A stretch of 58,103 bases of DNA, taken from assembly GCA_038212305.1 (NCBI GenBank), contig JBBQUP010000008.1:1-58103 (forward strand), in the 5' to 3' direction. The position numbers and the translations under genes are program-made. Under the pieces are notes generated by a model. The model did no database searches, was not told where the DNA came from, and saw only the letters and a program-made list of their open reading frames with translations. Shown in pieces: positions 31,701 to 37,640 of this stretch (position 1 is the stretch's first letter; each line of letters opens with the position of its first letter). Origin of the DNA: JBBQUP01 sp038212305 (GTDB lineage: Bacteria > Bacteroidota > Bacteroidia > Bacteroidales > Marinilabiliaceae).

Positions 31701-34700
31701 AAAAATGGTTGTTCAAAAACAACATCTGTTACTATTCTCAACAATCAGTTAACGGTTACAGCTGGTTCCGATCAAATACTATGTACTGATCAAGCGACAT
31801 TAGCAGGTACGCCTCTAATTGCAGGTGTTACAGGTTCATGGCGTTTCGATGCTGTAAGTGGGGGTAGTGGTGTATTCAATAACTCAGCTCTTCCTGGTGC
31901 GAAAGTTACAGCCTTAGGTCAAGGGAATAATTATCTTATTTGGGAATTAAATCAAAGTGGTTGTTTAAGCAGCGATACGGTTAAGATAACCTCAAACCGA
32001 CCAACAATTGCAACAACAGGTAGCTTAATAAAAATATGTGCTGATACGGCTCGATTAGTAGGAAATGCACCCGTAGTTGGTTCTGGATTTTGGAGTGTGG
32101 TTTCAGGTTCAGGTAGGTTTGTGAATCCAACCGATCCCAACTCAGTGGTTCGTGGTTTAAATTCGGGCACCAATGTTTTTCGTTGGACAATAACAATCAA
32201 TGGTTGTTCATTAACTGCCGACCAAACAGTTAAAAGTTTATTTGTCTCTGCCTATGCAGGTAAAGACACCTCAATATGCGAACCATCTACTACTTTGCAT
32301 GCCAACCCAATTGTGGCACCTCAAACAGGAGCGTGGTTTCCAATTCCAGGATTAGGTTCCGCAGTTATAATCCCTGGTCCAAAGGTTAATGAACCTCAAA
32401 TTGTTGGATTGACTCGTGGATCCAATAGTTTAGAATGGACAGTTACCAATGAGGGTTGTATTTCCAGAGATACTGTTATTATTACTAACAACACTGCTAC
32501 TGCGGCAGATGCAGGGGCTGATCAAGCATTAAATGGAACGACCACAACGTTAAGTGCTAATTCTGGTATAACTGGTGAAATAGGAACCTGGAATATCGTA
32601 TCAGGAGGTGGTAGTTTTGTGAATCGCCATTCGGCAAATACTCAGGTTAGTGGTCTTTTGCAGGGAGATAATTTTTTCCGTTGGACAATTCAATTTTTAG
32701 GTTGTAGTAGCTCCGATGAGGTTAAAATTACCAATGGTCAAACCGATGCTGCTGAGGCAGGATTAGATCAGGAGACTTGTTCTAATTCGGCTCAAATAAA
32801 AGGGAACCTGCCGACTGTGGGTATTGGCCAATGGACTATATTTAAGGGTTCTGGCAAGTTTGATAAAGATTTTAAAAATGAAACTCGTGTATATGACTTA
32901 GGTGTGGGTCGTAATGTGTTGAAATGGACTATTTATTATGCCGCAAGTTCCTCTGAAGATACCGTTGTTATTATTAATAGCACACCAACTAAGGCCGATG
33001 CGGGTCCTGATCGAATTATTTGTGTTGATAATCATATTATGGAAGGAGTTAACCCATCGATTGGAACCGAAAAATGGAGCTTAATATCTGGTGGTGGAGT
33101 TTTTGTGGATGCAAATCTGCATAATTCAAACGTTACAGGGTTAGCAAAAGGAATGAGCACATTTAAGTATGAAATTTCAAATAGTATATGTAAAAGTATT
33201 GATACGGTATTGATTACTAATGGTATTCCAACAATTCCTATTGCGGGTTTAGATGAAGTAATTTGTACTGATTCCGTTGAGTTAAAGCCCAATAATCCAA
33301 CATTTGGAACCGGTGAATGGCGCGTTGGTGAAGGTTCTGCCGACTTTGTGGGGAATTGGGCTAAAAAATTAGCTCAAGGTAATAATAAGCTCGTTTGGGT
33401 GGTTAGTACTAGTCATTGTAGTTTGTCCGATACAATTGATGTGACCAATAATAAACCCGCTACTGCTTTTGCAGGTTTCGACCGAATTGTGTGTGTGCCT
33501 AATGTGCAACTCTCAGCAAACGTGCCTTTATCTGGCAATGGAACTTGGACGCTTTTAACGGGTGCTGGAACAATTGTTAGTACTGGTAGTGCTGTTACCA
33601 ATGTTACAGGACTTAATAAAGGTGCGAACCGTTTCCGTTGGACGATTAACAATAGTGGATGTATAAGCACTGATGATGTTGAAATTAACAACAATTTAAT
33701 TGAAGCATTTGCTGGTTACGATCAGGTGAATTGTGCCGATACAGCTATGTTAGTGGCCAATAATCCTGCCCCAGGGGTTGGAACTTGGGGTATTGATGGT
33801 GGCTCTGGAACTGGGCAGTTTAATAACTTGGCTGATCCATACACAACCGTTCGTAGCTTAGATAGAGGTGATAATGTGTTGTCGTGGACAGTGGATTATG
33901 GTGGTTGTTCTTCCGTTTCGAAAGTGACTGTTACCAATAATAATCCAACATTCCCCAATGCTGGGCCAAATGTGGCTTCATGTATTAATTCTATCACTTT
34001 AAGTGCTAACGAAATAGTTACGGGTAGTAGAGTATGGACTCAGCTAAATGGTTCGGGAACCATTGCGAATGTTAATAATTTCACGACTCAAGTAACGAAT
34101 TTGGCATTTGGAAAAAATATTTTCAGATGGACTGCTACTCACATGGGATGTGTTTACTCTGATGATGTTGAAATTGCTTATAATACAATTCCTGCAGCTG
34201 TAGGACCTAATCAACCAATTTGTTCAAATACCACTACTTTATCGGCAAACAATGCTACTCCAGGAGAAGGTTTCTGGAGTGTAATAGGTGGTACAAGTCA
34301 AGCTGAGTTTGCGAATATAAGCAATCCGAATACCATTGTTTCGAATTTAGCGCGTGGCGTTAATAATTTAAGATGGACGATCCGTAATCAGGGATGTGAA
34401 TCTTTTGCTGATATGACGGTTACGAATAATTCGCCTAGTATTTCGTATGCTGGAAATAATCAGGAAATTTGCTTGGATAATACCATTTTGGATGCCACTG
34501 CAGTAGCTGTTGGTGCAGGACATTGGGATGTTTTAACTGGATCAGGTACTATAACAAATCCAGCAGATTCTAAATCTACGATTTCGGCATTATCAAAAGG
34601 TGACAATATCTTCCGATGGACAGTGCAAAATGGTACTTGCTTTTCTGTAGATGAGGTATTAATAGTTAATAATCGCCCATCCATGCCTTATGCTGGTGCC

Positions 34701-36446
34701 AATTTTGATGTGTGTACTAATTCAGGTAAGTTAAAAGCTGATAGTCCAGAGTATGGGCAAGGGTTGTGGAGTATTGTGACTGGCTATGGCACGGTGTCTA
34801 ATTCAACCAGCTTCGAAACGCTGTTTTCAAATCTCGGGCCGGGATTAAATACGTTTAGATGGACTATTACCCAAGGGCAGTGTGTGTTATTTGATGAAAT
34901 AGATATTAGTAATAGCACGCCAACAAAAGCCATGGCAGGGCCAGATATTCAGGATTGTAAAGATTTTGTGATACTTGATGCAAATGTGCCATTGCCAAAT
35001 CAAGGAATTGGTTATTGGGGTTTGGTGTCAGGTAAAGGTACATTCGAAGAGCTAAATAATCCAAAAACTAAAGTTTCAGGATTAGGATTTGGAGAGAATC
35101 AGTTCATGTGGCGAATTGAGAACGGAAGTTGTTTTTCAACTGATTTAATATCAGTGTTTAATAAAGTTCCCGATCAAGCAGGTGCAGGTAGCGAACGAAC
35201 CATTTGTGATAATTACCTTGTACTCAATGCCAATAATCCTAACAGCGGAACAGGTAGCTGGTCGGTGCTTAGTGGAGCAGGTACATTCGAAGATCGTACT
35301 CGATTTGATACTAAAGTGACTAATGTTGGTTTTGGTGAAAATTATTATAAATGGACAATTTCTTATGGCGATTGCACCACCGAAAGTTTAGTTAAAGTAG
35401 TAAGCAATAAATCAGCACCTTATGCAGGTGAAGATGAAAATTCATATACCTCAACTTATAGTTTGCGAGCCTCTAATCCTGGTAAATTAAGTGGTGTTTG
35501 GAGTATTGTAGGTGGAACAGGAACATTTGCCGATGCAACATTCTTCAATACCGTAGTTACAAATTTAACTGAAGGCGTAAACACTTTTAGGTGGAGTATG
35601 AATGTGAATGGCTGCTTAGCTTACGATGATGTGAGTATTCATTATAAAATTGTTCCAGAAGCCGGATTTATAGTCGATTCCGATAATGGTTGTTATCCTT
35701 TATCTGTGCAGTTTACAAACTATAGTGTGGGTGGAACATCCTATGTTTGGGAATTTGGAAATGGCAATACGTCAGCAGTTCGAAATCCTAATCATATTTA
35801 CACACAACCTGGTGAGTATATATCTAAATTAACGGTTCCTGGACCTGATGGAAAGGATGCTATCTTTACTAAAAAAATAGTTGTTCACGATCATCCAGTA
35901 GCACTATTCGATGTTACACCATCAACAATTTACGTTCCTGGTGATGTGGTACGGTTTTATAATTTGTCGAAAGATGGGAAATATTATCTTTGGAATTTTG
36001 GAGATGGAACCACATCAGAGGTCATTAGTCCTTTGCACGAATACCAAGAAGAGGGTGTTTATGATATATCATTAACTGTTAAAAATCTGTATCAATGTTC
36101 TGATATGATTGAAATTAATGATGCAGTAACAGCGTTGGCGCAAGGATTTATTACCTTTCCAAATGCATTTAAGCCTCGTCCAGGTGCTTCTGGATCAGGA
36201 GTAAGTGCTTCAGATTCTGGAAATGAGACCTTTAAACCAGTTTATAGAGATGTTAGTGAGTATCATTTGCAGATATATAACCGTTGGGGGCAGATGATTT
36301 TTGAAACAAGTAATATTGATGAAGGATGGAATGGATTATTTAATAATGTATTAGCACCACAAGATGTGTATGTATATAAAGCGTGGGGGAAATTTAATAG
36401 CGGAAAAGAATATCGTTCAGCAGGTAATGTTATGTTAGTAAGATAA
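16713..36446 (+). CDS. SprB-like giant adhesin, T9SS type B substrate
   Basis: One uninterrupted frame of about 6577 aa, close to the size of Flavobacterium johnsoniae SprB. Residues 1-36 are a signal peptide (MEKIYITRG..., ending VRAQ). Ig-like modules with paired cysteines follow. They include a five-copy block (about 489-933, pattern TGVSYQLRRNG) and a seven-copy block (about 1110-1715, pattern NGTAIFNP...YTDGNGC). About 29 SprB repeats span about 1819-4303, five Ig-like modules follow to 4763, then 19 modules of about 82 aa (4764-6312), two PKD domains and a CHU_C domain (about 6479-6577, ending VMLVR). A GTG 60 bp upstream could add 20 residues, but ATG 16713 gives a normal signal peptide. 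The porP/sprF gene begins 1 nt after the stop. Expected to be exported by T9SS and shown on the surface for adhesion or gliding. Confidence 0.93.
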   Translation: MEKIYITRGFHKSIKWLARLLLVVVFTLQSVGVRAQVSACQGGVLTMKAVMTAIGMPAGQQKDGIWTNTAGLNFSSLTDPDALVSGFVSPNVYVVTWKRNSGQSYNIIISANANPLPAITSFTANTVAGDLLLCSKINVALAVLPNTFNTYEYFVSDKTTAINTSLSSTGSNAYNLLASKYNLLDKVFTVVTAANGCKATTALKTVSSVDLVQVKVVGGLSVCTGAIPPADLEVLPYNQPGAANFVYTWTTPSGLVVNQPTVPITSFGDYSVSVSNTCGGGVPSPTVSNTVSVRNITLPDVTLNGGITPVNICGTATDVTMNTVLSAAPTVPIDYEWRNSGTFLNSGAAISNYTNSTQPIIGSYQVTIREQNNADCYRTSNIVNVQTSLITASISLASPPSGCSATPYTPQVAINVSGGQGPWDVTITNSLVGDAFVSVPLSGSTSVSLPAISAANTYTYTIKEVKDATGCAIDITNATGSAVIVVTAPATPYILSTVANLSKFCSPTSVTLRMLNAEAGVTYVVRYNNGATTVDGESITPGVNGAFIFPTAVSALGTYTVVGRRSPCSDATMAGSVSILATPSTYNIGVVQVAPLCSGNNYNITLSNSQTGVTYTLLRGATVVTSLAGTTGLALTFTAQTTAGTYMVSASNGTCAAVTMTGAATVNPSPTAYNITGGNGCSDSPVTIGISDSEAGIQYDLYLNSGGGPGIIATNPSAPGGPFVFGSYSTVGTYTVRALNTISNCTTVQSGSIVITEIPNDEVFTNTGILCDFATVALNSSQIGVSYQLRRNGLNVGVPLNGTGAGLSFGSQSIAGIYTVYAVHVVSGCNRLLSNTIEVQEYPITYNLSANKLSFCTGTSPTGVVLSLNNSETGVSYQFRRNGLAYGGLQPGLNGNPLTWSNIPDGLYSVIGNTSGGCSSVMSGTPSIIINPLPNAIISLQGATGKCQGAPGTFLLNVALSGTAPYNFTIIDDKGNSWPINGWATNVYTQNVNPLTTTTYSVQVVSDNTGCSSVPSATATVNIFPNPSITFTGTTAVCLNSSTTITAAGSGAGGSYIWSTGANTAAITVAPTVNTNYNVIATTSQGCTSNSSVPVTVNPLPVVSFTGFNAPPTYCTNNPAVTLTGVVNGLPTLGGIFIGNGITGTQFTPSLAPIGPSNIFYSYTDGNGCSNTSPIQTVWVNSLPVVNINQLPQDYCADQGAVTLNGSPQSTSGVFQILTPGASWADNLNGTMRFTPSGSIPGTGYSVRYTFTDGNGCVNFIDEVATVLTDYNNGTSFTGLIPPYCQNQNVNVLLNGRYNGAPVTGTFTFTGPAAGLVNHGNGTATFNPSLAGNGTHTITFAYTDPLTGCVGRSSQTITIGTALTVSPNSIYCKSDASFLISGLPAGGSVTIYDPLAPATPLVSGPDNTVLFNPAVLPAGNYPIEYTFTDVNGCPNSRTWNVNLVALPNPAFATPTGLTQFCRSKTNVILLPTQAGGFFSGIGVSGNVFNPSAAAAAIPLLSGMASVSIPVTYTINTGACVNSSTINLVVNNFDDIWIDNLAANYCDNSAIIPIQASNLGIGGAVYAITSTKNAINVSPVVDNNNGTAIFNPALVGPGIYTVTYQFNNTANNGCISSYSKVVRVYPALGVNFGGLADPINYCKDAPPLTLTGSFVGTGTFTGVGGFTGTGITDVNPNDGIAIFNPADPLVTVGNHAITFTYTAPVAQGSCVSARTKTISILESPTKYNITPTILVPHAGHYCEGAAGVVLGVDNTQNGVTYELLQNGNAVAVQTKLATGIPLTFNTSVTSVGNYTVRAKNVNGCTSIMTNSVDVSINKMAPVVVAQNASCNGADDGKITVTASGGSLPYVYSIDAGATWSLSNVFPGLAAPANYPVTVKDDLGCTITAPIATPITEPTIALNVSLVGTTIPAGCVPCTAGVDCEGSALINITGGTPFAIPLTYPDGYKIEWKNGAVTFATTKMVMGLAPGAYTVEVTDKNGCYVSLPVVIGTLPALTLVKNPGQVDNVCFSGTTGSFSVSATGGSTVFQFSKDDGANFFDSVGNTYSFTSLPAGTYKVWVRDKAHPRCKLKLASDVVITEPPQMIMTLANKQDVTCFGVSNGSFDVTTAGGLSGQYDYSNNGGTTWEVSGSYSGLTAATYNVRVRDRINPTCISTSLAPIVITQPAQINVAASVVQQVSCFGGNNGSVTAIPSGGNTPYGYVWVNTAAPLVPISTNQSAVGLIAGSYRVTATDAKLCAVTSNVVTITQPSVALNFSVTQIKDIACPCGVAPAYCEGSATIQINGGSPGYTILWSSGGTGLTENTLGAGNYSVTVTDSKGCVVTQPFTIGQLAPLNLVEDMAGHVNVLCNGSSTGAFRITASGGSGDALVGYQYSLDNLVWTAATSGTYTFTNKIASNYTVYVRDALNTRCSYAMLAQAVITQPAALGLTEITASRKSPDCFGTLNGEILVSATGGSSSYQYSRNGGAWVATPLFTGLASGGHLIRVRDALSTSCVYSGLASIPLTAPVQLNLSVSVNTPPTCFGSAMGSVTLLASGGTSTYNYSRDGGGTWQASKVFSGLIAGVYSFSVRDVGVTSSCQRLNVVSATITQPADFSISENVALHKNVSCISGADGSFTVSQLPVGANLSFSINGGTTWLPATFSGLTAGTYQVSVKNNTTNCEKLNQFSVSITEPAALLQIASNTITPVTCPGGTDGAVLITVFGGTLPYNYTWTNTASNNPVGGNNDNPVGLSGGTYRVLVKDATGICSATADYVVSTPSVWSVTAAHTNVSVVGGSDGTATLSAIAGGTPPYVITWADGAGAFTGITARTSLSVGTYTYTITDSKLCSTSGSIIISEGTALSMNANVSLVDVIKCFGESTGAISISTANGVLNYKLDWNAVLYDGTILANTTVANIPTVYNLSTRKAGTYNITVTDNNGTGASITRSVVITQPAQPIVLTALSTDVQCNGGNNGSITFSATGGTVGAGGYKLDLIPGYTGNTGLSFSINTLSVGGYTAWVTDDNGCTKNQVINIAQPAVLSVAVSSTPVTCNGGADGSLTAVVSGRGLGNGYNYDWEQFVGAVWVSYLPNTTPTISGLSAGTYRVIATSASDGCTVTSAAKVVTQPVAIAVLTTLTHITQCNGDNSGAIYVEVSGGMQPYNIDYGDASNIKTGAGPWNITNLLAGNYNLIITDVKGCTINKLVQLNEPTPFLMTVPNHSISCSGVDDGVLNFTLQGGNVSGGNHQYYMVLSNSAGYNNTQTVNVASGLTYAANYTNLPEGDYTLTVRDNYATPTYCEHTYSFELKHIVITGTIGNTTCSGVNSGSITPVNIAGTSGNYTYVWSTLDGSGLNGSTLTQGGLSAGTYKLTVTDVTRICNVGKDFIVTNSFNPTIDATVKNVTCAGGKDGAITNVVLTGITTPVDYSWSGPSIVPATMAANQQTNLAGGTYNLVITDSIGCSKAKSFDVIEPPLITYSISTVNELCKPYLRGINLTGLSGGTVPLLNYSFNWSGPGSTSLSTQNLTGLTVGGTYTVVVRDEDNCAVSKSITLAKELILTETVSQLACNGAINGAISIAQTGGVGPFTYAWTKNGLPYAITKDLSNLSVGNYHLIVTDLGELFAGVPCIRERTVLITQPSPIIISASLTHLACNGGGNGKIVLTAIGGTGNYSYAWSSGNGTGFVATAKDQSGLSGGTYSVVVKDDNNCIATTSFTMIEPLALAFDLDTTQTACNGTGGQIQIINQAGGSGSFSYTWGGPGILPAHQNATNVTGLISGNYTITMTDLASGGQSCSLTKITSLIAKLNVTAVPKAQTCGNIPDGNIEVTVTGGIAPFTYDWTTTNGGGLTLGVEDQYNISSGDYHLKVTDNRSCVFDIDLTVGRQSVIQITDIITPVLCFGNNTGAINITVSGGTGSYTYSWTGTGVTLNTEDQAGRAAGSYTLVVVDDATGCQETRTYIVPGPMNEISVTSITVTPILCKDEFTGGITIAVTGGTPFNAGGAPFYNYSWTGPMGSLPDSPVLTKLRAGDYRVTITDANGCQKLSNVINVPEPLLKLNASVLTITDVTAFGGADGEIEINVIGGTGAYIIVWSGVNTLGNPIAGLAPNITHPVNLVAGTYQAIVTDLNGCSVILSNIIVRQPGGALVLTVNSTNIVPCNGDSNGTIRVDVTGGVLPYTIEWFNSSGLLGSVSANSKTINNLTIGQYLIKVTDANTIVKTQLVNIIQPITLGLSATATQNVNCYAESTGSIRASIVGGSPLAGNYKLEVLGPGGYYDVRVNATASTNYDYTNLISGDYTIRVTDDGNGDGVFDLTNDCSKTQTVTITQPKASVVLSDNEIICIGIEQAEHKILVSNWLSIAANPLQVTLQHRDSNGSFLKDSIISVNSSPYIYRHNPIVSEIVTITAVKNAAGTCNKGVFSGTVTVNVKPLPTATIRGNSDICLGETTTMYVDLTGSAPWSFVYTDGITNFPVTTSTTPYEISYTPVVIGTSTFTVLSVSDKNTCANTGVGSAVIKVNPLPGATLSGNADICKGSSTNLTFTITTGSAPWMVTYTEKGVTKAQQVLVSPYVMTVAPIDTTAYKLVSVSDANGCDQTAVGSILVTVRPLPENPIAIAGIGVVCQGQKTVVYNVPSVKYAVTYIWDIPVANGFTLVSGAGSDSITVDIADNATAGTIRVHAENGCGSSTIVERLINVNPLPNASGNVSGPTSSCQGSKGLVYTVSSILNASTYNWLVPAGYNIVSGNGSASIIVDLDPFVDVMSGVVTVYGVNACGDGVASLPYPVIITSMPTANAGYDEHVCSSIYTLKATPVGAGFTGTWKILSGSGVMAIANINNEAAPITNLSQGENKFEWSVVTGAGCEVKDTVSIFNDILTVNASAGSNTVCNDSTTIAGTNPPSGVTGLWTFDLGNGSIGSASSASSAVTGLAPDVNTLRWTLTKNGCLSFATVQITNNEPSAAVIQTLNPTAVCGTTVTLIATAPLQGIGLWTRVSGSATIVSPNSAITNVTGLSKGNNKFAWTVSKNGCSKTTSVTILNNQLTVTAGSDQILCTDQATLAGTPLIAGVTGSWRFDAVSGGSGVFNNSALPGAKVTALGQGNNYLIWELNQSGCLSSDTVKITSNRPTIATTGSLIKICADTARLVGNAPVVGSGFWSVVSGSGRFVNPTDPNSVVRGLNSGTNVFRWTITINGCSLTADQTVKSLFVSAYAGKDTSICEPSTTLHANPIVAPQTGAWFPIPGLGSAVIIPGPKVNEPQIVGLTRGSNSLEWTVTNEGCISRDTVIITNNTATAADAGADQALNGTTTTLSANSGITGEIGTWNIVSGGGSFVNRHSANTQVSGLLQGDNFFRWTIQFLGCSSSDEVKITNGQTDAAEAGLDQETCSNSAQIKGNLPTVGIGQWTIFKGSGKFDKDFKNETRVYDLGVGRNVLKWTIYYAASSSEDTVVIINSTPTKADAGPDRIICVDNHIMEGVNPSIGTEKWSLISGGGVFVDANLHNSNVTGLAKGMSTFKYEISNSICKSIDTVLITNGIPTIPIAGLDEVICTDSVELKPNNPTFGTGEWRVGEGSADFVGNWAKKLAQGNNKLVWVVSTSHCSLSDTIDVTNNKPATAFAGFDRIVCVPNVQLSANVPLSGNGTWTLLTGAGTIVSTGSAVTNVTGLNKGANRFRWTINNSGCISTDDVEINNNLIEAFAGYDQVNCADTAMLVANNPAPGVGTWGIDGGSGTGQFNNLADPYTTVRSLDRGDNVLSWTVDYGGCSSVSKVTVTNNNPTFPNAGPNVASCINSITLSANEIVTGSRVWTQLNGSGTIANVNNFTTQVTNLAFGKNIFRWTATHMGCVYSDDVEIAYNTIPAAVGPNQPICSNTTTLSANNATPGEGFWSVIGGTSQAEFANISNPNTIVSNLARGVNNLRWTIRNQGCESFADMTVTNNSPSISYAGNNQEICLDNTILDATAVAVGAGHWDVLTGSGTITNPADSKSTISALSKGDNIFRWTVQNGTCFSVDEVLIVNNRPSMPYAGANFDVCTNSGKLKADSPEYGQGLWSIVTGYGTVSNSTSFETLFSNLGPGLNTFRWTITQGQCVLFDEIDISNSTPTKAMAGPDIQDCKDFVILDANVPLPNQGIGYWGLVSGKGTFEELNNPKTKVSGLGFGENQFMWRIENGSCFSTDLISVFNKVPDQAGAGSERTICDNYLVLNANNPNSGTGSWSVLSGAGTFEDRTRFDTKVTNVGFGENYYKWTISYGDCTTESLVKVVSNKSAPYAGEDENSYTSTYSLRASNPGKLSGVWSIVGGTGTFADATFFNTVVTNLTEGVNTFRWSMNVNGCLAYDDVSIHYKIVPEAGFIVDSDNGCYPLSVQFTNYSVGGTSYVWEFGNGNTSAVRNPNHIYTQPGEYISKLTVPGPDGKDAIFTKKIVVHDHPVALFDVTPSTIYVPGDVVRFYNLSKDGKYYLWNFGDGTTSEVISPLHEYQEEGVYDISLTVKNLYQCSDMIEINDAVTALAQGFITFPNAFKPRPGASGSGVSASDSGNETFKPVYRDVSEYHLQIYNRWGQMIFETSNIDEGWNGLFNNVLAPQDVYVYKAWGKFNSGKEYRSAGNVMLVR
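22167..29621 (+). repeat. array of about 29 SprB repeats inside the giant adhesin gene
   Basis: Each unit averages 86 aa. It follows the pattern C-x-G-x3-G-x-I (for example CNGGADGSL), then GG-x-PY-x-Y-x-W, then GTY-x-V-x-VTD-x-x-GC, then ITQP or ITEP. First unit: ASCNGADDGKITVTASGG; last: VNCYAESTGSIRASIVGG. Units 2 and 6 carry extra cysteines (GCVPCTAGVDCEG and ACPCGVAPAYCEG). A subtype with RD instead of TD near the end (VWVRD, VYVRD) is confined to units 3, 4 and 7-9. Confidence 0.85.
31002..35648 (+). repeat. array of 19 Ig-like E modules inside the giant adhesin gene
   Basis: Units average 245 bp. Pattern: P-T-x-A-x-AG-x-D-x-x-x-C, then L-x-A-N-x-P-x-x-G-x-GxWs-x-x-x-GSGxF, then V-x-x-L-x-x-GxNxFRWTI, then GC-S-x-D-x-V-x-I-x-NN. 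Modules 7 and 19 lack the first cysteine (DQALNGTT; DENSYTST). Module 8 lacks the second (YYAASSSED). The same module type occurs twice in the 1473-aa protein (DTTVCESN... and DGVCAKS...). Confidence 0.85.
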
Positions 36447-36447
36447 A

Positions 36448-37533
36448 ATGAGTAAAATGGGTAGAAAGTTTTTTGTTATACGCTCAGCTTTTCTGTTACT
36501 AATAGTAGGTCTGTTTCAAATGCAAACCTGTTTAGGACAAGATTTTTATCTATCGCAAGGTTATGCAGCACCATTGTATTTAAGTCCATCGTTTGCAGGA
36601 CTAACCAATGGTTCTAGAATAGCTTTGTCGTACCGCGATCAATGGCCAGGAATACCTAATACTTATAAAAACTTCTCGTTCTCTATCGATCATTTTTTTG
36701 AAAATTATAAAAGTGGTGTTGGATTATTAATGTTACGGGATGATGCCGGAGGAGGTCAACTTGTTAATCAAAATATTGGCTTATTGTATTCATATGAATT
36801 CGAAGTTATGCGCAATATTTTTGTACGACCGGGAATTCAATTCAAATATTCCGAAAGGATTACCGATGCTTCAAAACAAACTTATTACGATCAACTTGGG
36901 AATCCATCTGGAGCTGGAGGTGTAAATGGAAGTATTGTTTCGCTAGATACAGATAATACTCGAAAATTTGATGCGACAGTTTCTGGAATGATTTATAGCG
37001 ATTTTTTTTGGTTTGGGTTAACAATCGATAATCTCATTAAAAGCAACATTGGATTTACCGATATTGATACTCGTAAGCCAGTTAAAACCACTGTATTTGG
37101 GGGCTATAAATACAAATACCGAGATGGTTATCGGAATAAAGATGAACAGAGTGTAACAATTGCGTTAAATTACTTTGCTCAGCAAAGCTTTTCGCAAATG
37201 GATGCTGGTGTTTATTGGTACATCAATCCTATGGAGTTAGGATTAGTTTATAGAGGTATTCCTATTCTTGCACCAAAGGCACTTTCCAATAGAGATGCTC
37301 TTATTTTTATTGCAGGATTTAATTTTGGTTCTATGCGCTTTGCATATAGTTACGATTTGTCGATGAGCGGGTTAGCTGGTAGTTCCAATGGTGCAAATGA
37401 GTTTTCGTTTATTTATCGATTTAATCAAACATATAAAAAACGCATATACCGAGGGTCTGTTCCATGTTCAGAACCAGGTGTCTCTGTTTTAGGGGGATCC
37501 AAATACAGCAAAAAGACACGTAAAATATTTTGA
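36448..37533 (+). CDS. PorP/SprF family type IX secretion membrane protein (copy 2)
   Basis: 361-aa outer-membrane protein, the likely partner of the giant adhesin. Its ATG lies 1 nt after the adhesin stop (TAA-A-ATG), so translation is very probably coupled. The signal peptide ends CLGQ; the mature start DFYLSQGYAAPLYLSPSFAG and SYRDQWPGIP match copy 1. Beta-strand-rich throughout, with AGVYWYINPMELGLVYRGIP corresponding to AGVYWHNDPLEIGIWYRGLP of copy 1. The tail VPCSE...SKYSKKTRKIF is again basic and has a single cysteine. By analogy with SprF it is needed for secretion or attachment of the adhesin. Confidence 0.94.
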   Translation: MSKMGRKFFVIRSAFLLLIVGLFQMQTCLGQDFYLSQGYAAPLYLSPSFAGLTNGSRIALSYRDQWPGIPNTYKNFSFSIDHFFENYKSGVGLLMLRDDAGGGQLVNQNIGLLYSYEFEVMRNIFVRPGIQFKYSERITDASKQTYYDQLGNPSGAGGVNGSIVSLDTDNTRKFDATVSGMIYSDFFWFGLTIDNLIKSNIGFTDIDTRKPVKTTVFGGYKYKYRDGYRNKDEQSVTIALNYFAQQSFSQMDAGVYWYINPMELGLVYRGIPILAPKALSNRDALIFIAGFNFGSMRFAYSYDLSMSGLAGSSNGANEFSFIYRFNQTYKKRIYRGSVPCSEPGVSVLGGSKYSKKTRKIF

Positions 37534-37640
37534 TATTTGTTATTGATATATAAAAAAGTATAAGGCTATTTTTATATATCATTGATTAAACTATATTTGT
37601 TCTCCATTTTAAATAAAGCTGAATAAAAAAGTAAAAACAT

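Noticed and set aside
22147..35700. Many minus-strand and alternate frames inside the giant adhesin gene
   Set aside because: They are shadows of a repetitive gene with strong frame-specific composition, lacking any independent motif.
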